Assembly (NCBI GenBank): GCA_905182015.1
Contig: CAJIZT010000006.1
Span: forward strand, 248,001 to 312,000
DNA length: 64,000 bases
Direction of reading: 5' to 3'
Origin: an alpha proteobacterium MED-G09
GTDB taxonomy: Bacteria > Pseudomonadota > Alphaproteobacteria > MED-G09
This document shows, piece by piece, positions 9,057 to 18,376 of this stretch (the stretch's first letter is position 1; each line of letters begins with the position of its first letter). The notes under the pieces were generated by a model. That model made no database searches. It was given only the letters and a program-made list of their open reading frames with translations, and was not told where the DNA came from. The position numbers and the translations under genes are program-made.

Positions 9057-9512
9057 TTGTCTAAAGAATCTCATAAAAAAAAATCTGCATCGAGACTCTT
9101 AAGTGTTCAAATTCTATTTGAAATGGAAGCTAGTGGTAAAAACACTAAGACGGTTATTAAAAGACTAACAGGTGAATATTTAAAGGAAATATCGCGTTTA
9201 AATAAAAATGAAGTTTCTGATAAGGACTATTTAATTAAGATTTTAAACGGCGTCTCCTTTCATCAGAAAGAAATTGATAAGGATATTGAGGATAATCTTA
9301 ATAACTGGGCTCTATCTAGAATAGATTCTGTTTCTCGCGCTATACTAAGATCTGCATGTTATGAGATTAGAGAGTGTCTTGATGTTCCCCCCAAAGTGAC
9401 TATTAACGAGTATGTTAATATATCCAAGTCCTTTTTTAGTAGCAAAGAGCCAAATTTTATTAATGCAATTTTGGATTCCATTGCTAGAATAAATAGAAAG
9501 AACGAAATTTAA
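9057..9512 (+). CDS. nusB: Transcription antitermination factor NusB
   Basis: The 151-residue protein matches NusB, the all-helical partner of NusE (ribosomal protein S10) in rRNA antitermination. The conserved SRLLSVQILFEMEASG start, the long central helix region ending ILNGVSFHQKEID, and the C-terminal LRSACYEIRECLDVPPKVTINEYVNISKSF block are all present. The only sensible start after the ribH stop is a TTG at 9057, preceded by AAGGAAA at 9041-9047. The 36-nt longer version starting at 9018 would lie inside ribH. Position directly after ribH is the standard alphaproteobacterial arrangement. Confidence 0.93.
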   Translation: MSKESHKKKSASRLLSVQILFEMEASGKNTKTVIKRLTGEYLKEISRLNKNEVSDKDYLIKILNGVSFHQKEIDKDIEDNLNNWALSRIDSVSRAILRSACYEIRECLDVPPKVTINEYVNISKSFFSSKEPNFINAILDSIARINRKNEI

Positions 9513-9517
9513 ATATT

Positions 9518-10438
9518 ATGAATGAATTTGAATTCATAGAAAAATACCTTTCTTCAAAAAAGAAAGGTAAAAAATTCTCTTTAAGCTTTAGGGATGATGT
9601 TGGTTACGCAAATAACTCAATATTCTCAACTGACACAATTTGTGAGGGGGTGCATTTTCTTTCTGATGACAGCCCATCCTTAGTTGCAAAAAAGTTAATT
9701 AGAGTAAATGTTTCTGATATAATATCAAAGGGTATAAATCCAAAATATTGTTTATTAAATTTATCCATAGGAAAGAATGTTGACGAAATATGGATAAAAA
9801 AATTTATGAAGGGCTTTGACTCAGACTTAGAGTTTTACAATTTAAATCTTATTGGAGGCGACACATCAAAGACTCTTCAGACCACTGTTTTGTCTTTAAC
9901 AATTTTCGGTAATTTAAATAATAAGAAATTTATTAAGAGGTCCTCTAGTAAAATAAACGATAATATATATGTAACTGGAACTATTGGCGATTCATCCTTA
10001 GGACTTTTTTGTAAAAAAAATAAGATTGATGTTCCTAAAAAGCACATTAATTATTTGATAGATCGATTTTCAGTGCCCATTCCAAGAATAGAATTGGTAA
10101 GCTTTATAAATAAAAATGCCTCAGCCTCAACTGATATATCTGATGGTCTGTATAGTGACCTTAATAATATTTGTAAATCTTCTGGGGTAGGCGCTAAGGT
10201 AGAGTTCTCAAAATTACCATTATCTGAAGCCGCTTTAAGGGTTTTGAAAAAAAAACCTAATCTAAAAAAATTAATTCTTACTGGCGGTGATGATTATGAG
10301 ATATTGTTCACAGGCCCTAATGGTCTTGATAAAAAAAAGAACATTACTAAAATTGGAAAAATTACTAAAGAGAAGAAAATAAATATAGTTGATTTTGATG
10401 ACAGAATTAATTTAGACGGCTATAAGCATGAAATCTAA
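9518..10438 (+). CDS. thiL: Thiamine-monophosphate kinase
   Basis: ThiL phosphorylates thiamine phosphate to the active cofactor thiamine diphosphate. The 306-residue protein shows the PurM/AIR-synthase-like fold. There is an N-terminal acidic metal segment (FRDDVGYAN, with FSTDTICEGVHF), the VNVSDIISKGINPKYCL block, GGDTSKT, and the C-terminal STDISDGLYSDL and LTGGDDYEILF motifs. Lengths around 310-330 are usual. It follows nusB by 5 nt, as in many alphaproteobacteria. No other thiamine gene is present in the window. Confidence 0.95.
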   Translation: MNEFEFIEKYLSSKKKGKKFSLSFRDDVGYANNSIFSTDTICEGVHFLSDDSPSLVAKKLIRVNVSDIISKGINPKYCLLNLSIGKNVDEIWIKKFMKGFDSDLEFYNLNLIGGDTSKTLQTTVLSLTIFGNLNNKKFIKRSSSKINDNIYVTGTIGDSSLGLFCKKNKIDVPKKHINYLIDRFSVPIPRIELVSFINKNASASTDISDGLYSDLNNICKSSGVGAKVEFSKLPLSEAALRVLKKKPNLKKLILTGGDDYEILFTGPNGLDKKKNITKIGKITKEKKINIVDFDDRINLDGYKHEI

Positions 10439-10523
10439 AAGCTTTACTTGATATTTTAATAACTTTTTGGCATGTTTCGCGAAATATTATTAAGATTTGA
10501 ATTTTATTTTTGAGGAGATTATT

Positions 10524-12641
10524 ATGGACATTATGCATCATCTGCTACTTCAGCAGCTAATTATTGGATCCGGAGTTCTGGCTGTTCTTTATGGAATATT
10601 TACAGCTATATCAGTTTTATCTGCAGATACTGGAAATAAAAAAATGCAAGAGATTGCAAAAGCAATTCAAGAAGGTGCAAGTGCTTATTTATCAAGACAG
10701 TACTCAACGATTGCAGTCGTGGGTATTGTTATTTTAATAATTTCATACTTTCTTTTGGGTATACAGGTATCTATTGGATTTCTTATAGGATCAGTAATGT
10801 CAGGTCTTGCTGGATACATTGGTATGTTAGTTTCCGTTAGAGCAAATGTTCGTACTACCCAAGCTTCATCAGTTAGCCTGGCTAGCGGCTTAAGTATTGC
10901 TTTTAAATCTGGAGCTGTGACAGGAATGTTAGTTGCTGGCTTAGCTTTACTTGCCGTATCTGTTTATTATTACGTTTTAACAAATATTTGGGGTTTTGAG
11001 GGTAGGGCTGTTATAGATCCTTTAGTTGCTCTTGGCTTTGGATCTTCTTTGATATCAATTTTTGCAAGACTTGGTGGGGGAATATTCACTAAAGGCGCTG
11101 ACGTCGGTGGTGATCTTGTTGGTAAGGTCGAGGCGGGTATTCCTGAGGATGATCCAAGAAATCCAGCTACTATTGCAGATAATGTCGGTGATAATGTAGG
11201 AGACTGCGCTGGTATGGCAGCAGATTTGTTTGAAACTTATGCGGTGACTGTTGTTGCTACAATGGTTCTAGCTTCAATTTTCTTTGTTGGTGACCCTATT
11301 ATGATGCTTTATCCAATGGCTATATGTGGTTCTTGCGTAATAACCTCTATTATTGGCACTTACTTTGTTAAATTAGGTAAAAATAATTCCATTATGGGCG
11401 CTTTATACAAGGGGTTTATTGCGACATCAATTTTATCTTTAATAATTCTTTACTTTGTAACGGATTATGTTGTTGGTTTTGATAAGGTTTTATTAGTTGA
11501 TGGAAAATCATTTAACGGTTTTGATTTGTATATATGTGGCGTTATTGGCTTGATTATAACTGGTTTAATTATCTGGATTACAGAATATTACACCGGTGTT
11601 GACTATAAACCAGTTCAGTCAATTGCTAAAGCATCTGAAAGCGGCCATGGGACAAACGTAATTCAAGGTTTAGCCGTTTCTATGGAGGCTACAGCACTTC
11701 CGGCTCTAGTTATCGTTTTTGGTATTATTGCTACATATAGTTTTGCTGGTATATTTGGGATAGCTATCGCTGTTACAACTATGCTTGCTTTAGCTGGAAT
11801 GGTTGTTGCCCTTGATGCATTTGGTCCAGTTACCGACAATGCAGGTGGCATTGCTGAAATGGCAAAATTACCAGAAAAAGTTAGAAAAACTACTGATGCA
11901 TTAGATGCCGTCGGTAATACAACAAAAGCCGTTACAAAAGGTTACGCTATTGGGTCTGCCGGGCTAGGTGCTTTAGTTCTTTTCGGCGCCTATACTGCTG
12001 ATTTGGAGTATTTTATATCTAATGCTTCTGAAGGTAGCTATTTTTTTGGTGTTGAAACTAACTTTGATCTTTCAAACCCTTATGTTGTTGTTGGCCTTTT
12101 GGTTGGAGGAATGCTTCCTTATTTATTTGCATCAATGGGAATGACTGCTGTTGGAAGAGCTGCTGCATCTATTGTTGATGAGGTAAGGCGTCAATTTAAA
12201 GAAAAGCCAGGTATTATGACGGGTAAGGACAAGCCTGATTATTCTGCGGCAGTTGACCTATTAACTAAGTCCGCAATAAAGGAAATGATTGTACCATCTC
12301 TCCTGCCTTTGCTTTCTCCTGTTGTATTATTTTATTTTATTAATTTTATCGCAACCAAAGGCGATGCGTTTTCAGCTTTAGGTGCAATGCTTCTCGGTGT
12401 AATTGTCACAGGTCTTTTTGTTGCACTATCGATGACTGCAGGCGGAGGGGCTTGGGATAATGCTAAAAAATATATTGAAGACGGTAATCATGGCGGTAAG
12501 GGCTCTGAGGCTCATAAGGCCGCTATAACTGGTGATACAGTTGGTGATCCGTACAAAGATACTGCTGGACCAGCCATTAATCCAATGATTAAAATTACTA
12601 ATATTGTTGCATTGTTGCTATTAGCAATTTTAGCTCATTAA
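10524..12641 (+). CDS. hppA: Membrane-bound proton-pumping pyrophosphatase, K+-independent type
   Basis: This 705-residue integral membrane protein (about 16 helices) couples pyrophosphate hydrolysis to proton pumping across the inner membrane. The substrate-binding acidic motifs are intact: [36 protein letters not shown], and near the C-terminus [18 protein letters not shown]. The [10 protein letters not shown] segment (about 11911-11940) has Lys and Thr at the two positions that separate K+-independent pumps from K+-dependent ones (Ala and Gly/Ala). The ATG at 10524 has GAGGAG 6 nt upstream. Together with proteorhodopsin at 37650 it gives the cell two respiration-independent ways to build proton motive force, which is inference. 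Confidence 0.97.
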   Translation: MDIMHHLLLQQLIIGSGVLAVLYGIFTAISVLSADTGNKKMQEIAKAIQEGASAYLSRQYSTIAVVGIVILIISYFLLGIQVSIGFLIGSVMSGLAGYIGMLVSVRANVRTTQASSVSLASGLSIAFKSGAVTGMLVAGLALLAVSVYYYVLTNIWGFEGRAVIDPLVALGFGSSLISIFARLGGGIFTKGADVGGDLVGKVEAGIPEDDPRNPATIADNVGDNVGDCAGMAADLFETYAVTVVATMVLASIFFVGDPIMMLYPMAICGSCVITSIIGTYFVKLGKNNSIMGALYKGFIATSILSLIILYFVTDYVVGFDKVLLVDGKSFNGFDLYICGVIGLIITGLIIWITEYYTGVDYKPVQSIAKASESGHGTNVIQGLAVSMEATALPALVIVFGIIATYSFAGIFGIAIAVTTMLALAGMVVALDAFGPVTDNAGGIAEMAKLPEKVRKTTDALDAVGNTTKAVTKGYAIGSAGLGALVLFGAYTADLEYFISNASEGSYFFGVETNFDLSNPYVVVGLLVGGMLPYLFASMGMTAVGRAAASIVDEVRRQFKEKPGIMTGKDKPDYSAAVDLLTKSAIKEMIVPSLLPLLSPVVLFYFINFIATKGDAFSALGAMLLGVIVTGLFVALSMTAGGGAWDNAKKYIEDGNHGGKGSEAHKAAITGDTVGDPYKDTAGPAINPMIKITNIVALLLLAILAH

Positions 12642-12670
12642 TTTTTATAATATAAGAATTTTAAATATAT

Positions 12671-12707
12671 GGGATTCCTGTTACTTTTACTAAGGTACAG
12701 GAATCCC
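12671..12707 (+). promoter_or_regulatory. Hairpin covering the dgt ribosome-binding site
   Basis: GGGATTCCTGT (12671-12681) and ACAGGAATCCC (12697-12707) form a perfect 11-bp inverted repeat around a 15-nt loop, and a few inner pairs (TAC/GTA) can extend it with one bulged base. The right arm ends 2 nt before the ATG at 12710, so the only Shine-Dalgarno-like bases (AAGG and AGGAA) lie in or beside the stem. No run of T follows. It may be the 3' stabiliser or terminator of hppA, or a translational control element for the hydrolase. The sequence does not decide between these. Confidence 0.6.
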
Positions 12708-12709
12708 GT

Positions 12710-13873
12710 ATGATTAAAAGAGCGATATATTCAACTTCTTATAAAAAGACCAAAGGTAGGCTTTACCTAGAAGAGGAAAGTGTAAACAGAAATCCTTTTC
12801 AAAGAGATAGAGACCGAGTTATTCACTCGGATTCATTTAGGTTGTTAAAGCATAAAACTCAAGTTTTTGTTGCACATACAGGTGATTATTACAGAACAAG
12901 ATTAACGCATTCGCTTGAAGTCAGTCAAATAGCTAGAACAGTTGCAAGGATGCTAAATATTGATGAGGATCTTTCAGAGGTCTTGGCTTTAGCGCACGAC
13001 CTTGGTCACCCTCCGTTTGCTCACTCAGGTGAGGATGTTTTAGATAAATGTATGAAAAATTATGATGGATTTGATCATAATGCTCAAACACTAAGAATAT
13101 TAACAACACTTGAGGAAAGATACCCATTGTTTGATGGCTTAAATTTGACATGGGAAACACTTGAGGGAATCGTTAAGCATAACGGACCATTGAAAAATCC
13201 CCACCTGGTTATCGGTGAGTTTAATAACAAATTTGATTTAGATTTACTGACTTATCCAGGTCTTGAGGCGCAAATCTCATCTTTGTCTGATGATATTGCT
13301 TATAACAATCATGATATTGATGATGGCTTTAGGGCTGGGTTTATTACATTAAGTGACCTTAAGGGTATAAACTTTCTTTCTGAAATCATTAATCAGATTA
13401 ATTCTGAGTTTAAAGATATAGACGATCATATGATCGTTAAAGAGCTCATCAGAAGGCTAATAGGGCTTATGATCGATGATTTGATTAAAGAAACTAGAAA
13501 AAATATTAATTCTTTTTCACCAAAAAGCGCTGAAGATATTAGAGGTCATTTGTTCCCAGTTGCCTCTTTTTCTGATTTTTTTATAAAGCAAGATGAAGAA
13601 ATAAGAACATTTCTTAAGTCCAGGGTTTACGAGCATAACTCAATAAAGTCGGAAAGACTTAATTCAATGAAAATAATCGAAGGACTATTTACGAAATTAA
13701 TAAATAATATCGATCTTTTACCTAAGGATTTAAGGAAAAAATGTGATACACCAAAATCTAAGATTTCTGCAAGAGTTGTTTGTGATTATATCGCCTCAAT
13801 GACAGATAGATCTGCTGTTGAAAATTACGCAAAAATTTACGGAAAGGATACAAGGGAACAACCTGGTTACTAA
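12710..13873 (+). CDS. dgt: dGTP triphosphohydrolase-like HD-domain protein
   Basis: The 387-residue protein belongs to the type-2 dGTPase family (deoxyguanosinetriphosphate triphosphohydrolase-like), which cleaves dNTPs to nucleoside and triphosphate. The HD metal site is visible as RLTHSLEVSQIAR, then ALAHDLGHPPFAHSGE, and the later LSDDIAYNNHDIDDG. The N-terminal FQRDRDRVIHSDSFRLLKHKTQVF block is typical. The length matches the alphaproteobacterial family (about 385-405). The start codon lies 2 nt after a strong hairpin. argS follows 1 nt after the stop codon, so the pair is probably co-transcribed, a common alphaproteobacterial arrangement. Confidence 0.92.
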   Translation: MIKRAIYSTSYKKTKGRLYLEEESVNRNPFQRDRDRVIHSDSFRLLKHKTQVFVAHTGDYYRTRLTHSLEVSQIARTVARMLNIDEDLSEVLALAHDLGHPPFAHSGEDVLDKCMKNYDGFDHNAQTLRILTTLEERYPLFDGLNLTWETLEGIVKHNGPLKNPHLVIGEFNNKFDLDLLTYPGLEAQISSLSDDIAYNNHDIDDGFRAGFITLSDLKGINFLSEIINQINSEFKDIDDHMIVKELIRRLIGLMIDDLIKETRKNINSFSPKSAEDIRGHLFPVASFSDFFIKQDEEIRTFLKSRVYEHNSIKSERLNSMKIIEGLFTKLINNIDLLPKDLRKKCDTPKSKISARVVCDYIASMTDRSAVENYAKIYGKDTREQPGY

Positions 13874-13874
13874 T

Positions 13875-15620
13875 ATGAACATTGTTAATTACTATAAAGA
13901 AATTCTTAATAAAATTCTTATAAAAGAATTTTCACTTGAATACGATGATATTAAAAATATTTCATTTGAATTTCCAAAAGATTCTTCATTGGGGGATTTC
14001 TCTACTAATGCGGCAATGTTGTTGGCCGGAAGGTTAAAAATTTCACCAAATGAAGTAGCTAAAAAAATTATTGATATAATTCTTAATACTAATGATATTA
14101 ATATTGAGAGTGCTGAATTAGCTGGAAAAGGCTTTATTAACATAAGGGTAAAGAATGAATCCTGGCAAAAATTGATATTAAAAATTATTAAAGCAAACTC
14201 ATCATATGGGAGCGCCTCCCTTGGGAATGGTGAGAAAATAAATATTGAATATGTATCTGCTAATCCAACCGGTCCGCTCCATGTAGGACATACTCGGGGA
14301 GCTGTTTTTGGTGATACTTTGGCCAATATATTAACTAAAGTTGGTTTCGATGTTTGTAGGGAGTATTACGTAAATGATGCTGGTGAGCAAGTTGACAAAC
14401 TAGCGAGATCTGTCTTTCATCGTTACAAAGAGAGCTGTGGTGTAAAATTGGATTTAATTCCCGAAGGCTTATATCCTGGAGAGTATTTAAGACCAATTGG
14501 AGAGAGTATAAAAGAAAAGTATGGAGAAGATCTTCTGAAAAAAGATGATGATTTTTGGCTTCCACTAATAAAAAAGACTGCAATTGATTCAATGTTAAGT
14601 CTTATTAAGGGTGACTTAATGTCACTCGGTATTACTCACAATGTTTTCACGTCTGAATTTGAGTTATTGAGTAGTGGGTTTGTCAAAGATGTTTACGATG
14701 AGCTAGATGCCAAAGAATTACTTTATGAAGGGGAGACGCTTCCTCCTAAGGGGGCCAGTCAAGTAGGGTGGTCTAAAAAAAAACATGTATTATTTAAATC
14801 TAAAATTTTTGGTGATGATGAGGATCGTGTGGTTAAAAAACATGACGGTTCTTGGACTTATTTTATGCCTGATATTGCATACCATAAAAATAAGTCAGAC
14901 AGGGGCTTTAAAAAGATGATTAATGTATGGGGAGCAGATCATTCTGGATACATATCTAGAGTTACATCTGCTGTTAACGCTGTTACGGATAGTAAATCTA
15001 ATCTAGAGGTTAAGATTTGTCAGCTTGTGAGGTTAACAAGAGGTGATAAGGTTGTTAAAATGTCTAAAAGGTCGGGTATCTTTATAACCCTCAAAGAGAT
15101 GGTTGATGAGGTCGGAAGGGATGCTGTTAGATTTATGATGGTTACAAGAAAAAACGATGCACCTTTGGATTTTGACTATGAGGCCGTTAAGGAGCAGACC
15201 AAGGATAATCCAATTTTCTACATTCAGTATGCTCATGCAAGAATTTCCTCTGTTCTTCGAAAGGTTGATGAGGGTGATTTATTTAAAGCGGATGATAAAT
15301 CTCTTCTTGATGCAGACATAAGCCTATTAAATCAAAGCAATGACATAGAATTAATTAAAGTTATTTCTAATTTTCCAAGAATTATTGAGCAATCTGCTTT
15401 TTTTAAAGAGCCTCATAGGTTAGCGTTTTATTTAAAGGATCTTGCATCATCACTTCATTCTTACTGGAATCTTGGGAATGAAAATAATAATCAAAAAGTT
15501 ATAAATCCTAATAATATTGAAGTTTCAAAAGCTAGAGTTGCTTTACTGAGGTCAGTAGGTATTACAATTTCGGAAGGGTTAAACCTCTTGGGTATTGAGG
15601 CATTAAAAGAGCTTAGGTAA
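13875..15620 (+). CDS. argS: Arginyl-tRNA synthetase
   Basis: This class I synthetase of 581 residues charges tRNA-Arg. An N-terminal Add-1 domain for tRNA recognition comes first, then the HIGH motif as ANPTGPLHVGHTRGAVFGD, the KMSKS equivalent KVVKMSKRSGIFITL, and a helical DALR anticodon-binding domain at the end. I start at the ATG at 13875, 1 nt after the dgt stop. A longer frame from 13818 lies inside dgt. The SPOR protein gene follows 2 nt downstream. Confidence 0.97.
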   Translation: MNIVNYYKEILNKILIKEFSLEYDDIKNISFEFPKDSSLGDFSTNAAMLLAGRLKISPNEVAKKIIDIILNTNDINIESAELAGKGFINIRVKNESWQKLILKIIKANSSYGSASLGNGEKINIEYVSANPTGPLHVGHTRGAVFGDTLANILTKVGFDVCREYYVNDAGEQVDKLARSVFHRYKESCGVKLDLIPEGLYPGEYLRPIGESIKEKYGEDLLKKDDDFWLPLIKKTAIDSMLSLIKGDLMSLGITHNVFTSEFELLSSGFVKDVYDELDAKELLYEGETLPPKGASQVGWSKKKHVLFKSKIFGDDEDRVVKKHDGSWTYFMPDIAYHKNKSDRGFKKMINVWGADHSGYISRVTSAVNAVTDSKSNLEVKICQLVRLTRGDKVVKMSKRSGIFITLKEMVDEVGRDAVRFMMVTRKNDAPLDFDYEAVKEQTKDNPIFYIQYAHARISSVLRKVDEGDLFKADDKSLLDADISLLNQSNDIELIKVISNFPRIIEQSAFFKEPHRLAFYLKDLASSLHSYWNLGNENNNQKVINPNNIEVSKARVALLRSVGITISEGLNLLGIEALKELR

Positions 15621-15622
15621 TA

Positions 15623-16261
15623 ATGAATAAAAGTTATTTTATAATTATCGCCACAACCACTTTAGTTATAGTTGTTGGATTTTTTTTATACTTAAGTACA
15701 GAAAATAAAATACCAACTATTTATCCACCTGATGGGCCTTTAAGAGAGATTCCTGCTAATGTTCCAGAATTGGTTAGGCCATCAAGCATTCCGTGCATTT
15801 ATTCGTTATGGAAGAATAGTAATGAATCCTGCGGGTCATCTGAAAATATTTTTGAAGAAAAAAAGCTAAATAATAAATATTTTTCATTGCTATTTGGTAC
15901 TTTTTCAAGTGAAGGGGATGCTAAAATTCACCTCAAGAAGCTAAAAAAATTAAAGTTTCTAAGTAGCTATATTGTAAAAATAGACGAAATACCGGCCACA
16001 AATAAAAGTATTATAATTGAAAGGGGGGACACTCTGTCGAGAATTGCTGAAAGACACTCCCTAAAGGTTAAGAAAATAACTGATGATAACAATATAACGA
16101 ATCCAAATAATATTCGTATTGGTCAAAATTTAATAATTCCAGGAGATTCTTTAAAGTATAGAATCATCAGTACGAACATCAAGTTAAAGAAAACCGCTGA
16201 AGACCTTTGTGATAAACTTTTAAATTTAAATTTTCGTTGCCAAACTCAGATTCAAAGATAA
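15623..16261 (+). CDS. Membrane-anchored SPOR protein with a LysM domain nested inside
   Basis: The 212-residue protein has one N-terminal membrane helix (residues 4-24), a proline-rich linker, then the first half of a SPOR fold (about 86-121, YFSLLFGTFSSEGDA...). Next comes a complete LysM domain (about 130-173, RGDTLSRIAERHS ... NPNNIRIGQNLIIP) and finally what looks like the second half of SPOR (about 179-210, YRIIST ... AEDLCDKLLNLNFRC). SPOR binds denuded glycan strands at the septum and LysM binds GlcNAc in peptidoglycan, so a cell-wall role is likely. In alphaproteobacteria a SPOR protein normally sits here after argS, followed by nagZ; nagZ is missing. The order of SPOR halves is my reading and needs a structure prediction. 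Confidence 0.75.
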   Translation: MNKSYFIIIATTTLVIVVGFFLYLSTENKIPTIYPPDGPLREIPANVPELVRPSSIPCIYSLWKNSNESCGSSENIFEEKKLNNKYFSLLFGTFSSEGDAKIHLKKLKKLKFLSSYIVKIDEIPATNKSIIIERGDTLSRIAERHSLKVKKITDDNNITNPNNIRIGQNLIIPGDSLKYRIISTNIKLKKTAEDLCDKLLNLNFRCQTQIQR

Positions 16262-16392
16262 TAACTATGTTTATTAAATAAACTATTGTTATAAAAGTAT
16301 TAATTGTAATTTTAATTATAATATAATATTTTTTTTAATAAATATTGTACTTATATGGTGTAAGTTTAACCAATAAACGCTATATATAGTGC
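16262..16392. other. Intergenic region where nagZ is usually found
   Basis: These 131 bp between the SPOR-LysM gene and scpA are almost pure A/T. They contain a short palindrome (GTTTATTAAATAAAC, 16269-16283) and a TATAAT-like stretch near 16316-16324 that could be the promoter for scpA. No coding sequence or gene remnant is visible. In many alphaproteobacteria nagZ (beta-N-acetylhexosaminidase) lies at this place. Confidence 0.4.
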
Positions 16393-17199
16393 ATGGAATT
16401 AAGTGAATTAAACGAAAGTGACGAACAATTAGATTTATTTCTTGTTGATGTTGATGGTTTCGAAGGTCCCTTAGACCTGCTCCTTTCATTGGCCAAGGAG
16501 CAGAAGGTCGATTTACTAGAAATCTCCATTCTTGAGTTAGCCTCGCAGTATTTAGTATTTATTGATCAAATGAAGAGAATCAATATTGATTTAGCCGCTG
16601 ACTACCTTGTTATGGCAGCCTGGCTTGCTTACCTGAAATCAAAGTTACTTCTTCCTGATGAAGGTGATGATGCTGCATCTTTAGAAGAGTTATCAGCAAT
16701 TCTTGCCTTTAGGTTAAGAAGGCTTGAGGCTATGAGGGAAGTTAGCATTAAGTTGATGACAAGGAATCGAATAGGAGTTCATTTATTCCGGAGAGGCATG
16801 CCTGAAGAAACGTTTTTAATTAAAAACTTCCATCATCGCGACAATCTCTTTGATTTAATGACTGCGTATTCGGGGTTAAGGAATAGAAACTTTAATAACG
16901 ACTGGAAACCAAAGAGATTTCTAATTTTTTCAATTGAGGATGCAAGGAAACGTCTTGAATCAATGCTAGGAAAAATTATTGATTGGACTAAACTTGAGGA
17001 TTTCCTTCCGCCAAACACGGATAACTCTCCTGAGGCATTGGTATTTAGAAAAAGTTCTCTTGCTTCAATCTTCTCAGCCTCTTTAGAGCTATCAAAGGAA
17101 GGTCTTCTTGAGATAAGTCAAAATAAATCTTTTGGAGTAATTAAATTTAAATACAGGAAAAAATCTGAAAAAAATATAAATGAAATGATGAGCGCGTAA
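16393..17199 (+). CDS. scpA: Segregation and condensation protein A
   Basis: ScpA is the kleisin that links the heads of the SMC dimer. The 268-residue protein has the N-terminal FEGPLDLLLSLAKEQKVDLLEISILELASQYL signature (helical domain binding SMC), the YLVMAAWLAYLKSKLLLP segment, a less conserved middle, and a C-terminal winged-helix part (about 190-255). It overlaps scpB by one base (TAATG), as expected for partners made in fixed ratio. No smc gene is in the window. Confidence 0.96.
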   Translation: MELSELNESDEQLDLFLVDVDGFEGPLDLLLSLAKEQKVDLLEISILELASQYLVFIDQMKRINIDLAADYLVMAAWLAYLKSKLLLPDEGDDAASLEELSAILAFRLRRLEAMREVSIKLMTRNRIGVHLFRRGMPEETFLIKNFHHRDNLFDLMTAYSGLRNRNFNNDWKPKRFLIFSIEDARKRLESMLGKIIDWTKLEDFLPPNTDNSPEALVFRKSSLASIFSASLELSKEGLLEISQNKSFGVIKFKYRKKSEKNINEMMSA

Positions 17200-17822
17200 T
17201 GATTGAGGGGGACTCATTTAGGGATGGCGGGATATTAACTGATCTTTGGGATCAGGTTCGAGCTGTCGAGGCACTTCTTTTTGCCTCTTCAGACCCATTA
17301 GATGAGAAAACTTTATGTGAAATCTTGCCTGAAAAAGCTGATATTGATGAAATTCTAAACAAAATTAAAGAACTTTATCAGGGTAGGGGTGTTGAATTAA
17401 AAAAAATAAACAATAAATGGATGTTTAAGACTGCTTCGGACCTATCTTTTATAATGCAAAAAGAGGCTAAAGTTCAAAAAAAACTCTCAAAAGCAGCACT
17501 TGAGACTCTTGCTATTGTTTCATATCACCAGCCTGTTTCACGTGCTGAGATTGAAGAAGTAAGGGGAGTTAGTGTATCCCCAGGTACAATTGATTCACTC
17601 CTAGAGGTTAATTGGATTAAAATCAAAGGAAGGCGAAAAGCCCCAGGAAATCCGATTACCTATGGAACAACTGAGGAATTTTTAGTCCACTTTGACCTTG
17701 AGGATATTAAAGACCTGCCAGGTATTGACGAACTTAAGTCAACAGGGCTTCTGGATAGTAATTTACCACCTGATATGTTTCCAATTGACGATGATATTGA
17801 GCCTGTCGAAGAAAATAATTAA
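17199..17822 (+). CDS. scpB: Segregation and condensation protein B
   Basis: The 207-residue protein has the two winged-helix domains of ScpB. The motif VRAVEALLFASSDPLDEKTL opens the first. The second contains LSKAALETLAIVSYHQPVSRAEIEEVRGVSV, the most conserved part of the family, followed by RKAPGNPITYGTTEEFL. An acidic C-terminal tail follows. It works with ScpA and SMC in chromosome compaction. Start at the ATG overlapping the scpA stop. Confidence 0.96.
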   Translation: MIEGDSFRDGGILTDLWDQVRAVEALLFASSDPLDEKTLCEILPEKADIDEILNKIKELYQGRGVELKKINNKWMFKTASDLSFIMQKEAKVQKKLSKAALETLAIVSYHQPVSRAEIEEVRGVSVSPGTIDSLLEVNWIKIKGRRKAPGNPITYGTTEEFLVHFDLEDIKDLPGIDELKSTGLLDSNLPPDMFPIDDDIEPVEENN

Positions 17823-17886
17823 GATAGTTATTTATGATAGACCTTATTTAGTGGTATTAATTAAGTATTGAAAAAGGATTTATATT

Positions 17887-18060
17887 ATGTCTCCAAGCTT
17901 AATGCAGATTTTAGTAGTAGTTTTTCTTGTTTTAATATTTTTTGGCCGAGGAAAAATTTCAAATTTTATGGGCGACTTAGCCAGTGGTATCAAAAGTTTT
18001 CGAAAGGGCCTTGAGGATGAAACACCTGAATCTAAGCTAGAAGATAAAGATCATGATTAA
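17887..18060 (+). CDS. tatA: Twin-arginine translocase subunit TatA
   Basis: This 57-residue protein begins [20 protein letters not shown], a single membrane helix. The TatA hallmark [20 protein letters not shown] follows, with the conserved FG hinge and amphipathic helix, and a charged tail ends the protein. TatA polymers form the passage for folded substrates. It is shorter than the usual 70-90 residues because the acidic tail is reduced. It lies 9 bp before tatB. Confidence 0.9.
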   Translation: MSPSLMQILVVVFLVLIFFGRGKISNFMGDLASGIKSFRKGLEDETPESKLEDKDHD

Positions 18061-18069
18061 TTAATAAGT

Positions 18070-18363
18070 ATGTTTGATTTTGGATATAGTGAAATATTTC
18101 TTGTTGCGGTTGTGCTTCTAATATTTGTTGGACCAAAGGAATTACCTCTTTTGTTAAGATCAATTTTTGATTTTGTTTCTAAAATTAAGGTGTATTCGTC
18201 TGAGTTAAGAACTGGAATTCAAAGTATAGCTAATGATATTGAGATAGAAAAAGTTTCTAAAAAAAGCAAAAATGCTGAGAAAACGATTTTGCCCGACGAT
18301 CCCGAAGATAAAGTCTCATCTCAAGTAGATAAAGAAAATAAAGAATTGAAAAAAGAGAAATAA
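18070..18363 (+). CDS. tatB: Twin-arginine translocase subunit TatB
   Basis: The 97-residue protein starts MFDFGYSEIFLVAVVLLIFVGPKE. The glutamate in the membrane helix (residue 8) and the GP hinge are diagnostic of TatB rather than TatA. An amphipathic stretch and a lysine/glutamate-rich tail follow. TatB with TatC forms the receptor for twin-arginine signal peptides. It lies between tatA and tatC with gaps of 9 and 13 bp, so the three are one operon. Confidence 0.94.
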   Translation: MFDFGYSEIFLVAVVLLIFVGPKELPLLLRSIFDFVSKIKVYSSELRTGIQSIANDIEIEKVSKKSKNAEKTILPDDPEDKVSSQVDKENKELKKEK

Positions 18364-18376
18364 AGTTAGTTATTAG

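Noticed and set aside
16269-16283. Palindrome GTTTATTAAATAAAC after the SPOR-LysM gene as a terminator or operator
   Set aside because: It has almost no G/C pairs and no loop, and such palindromes are expected by chance in this A/T-rich gap.
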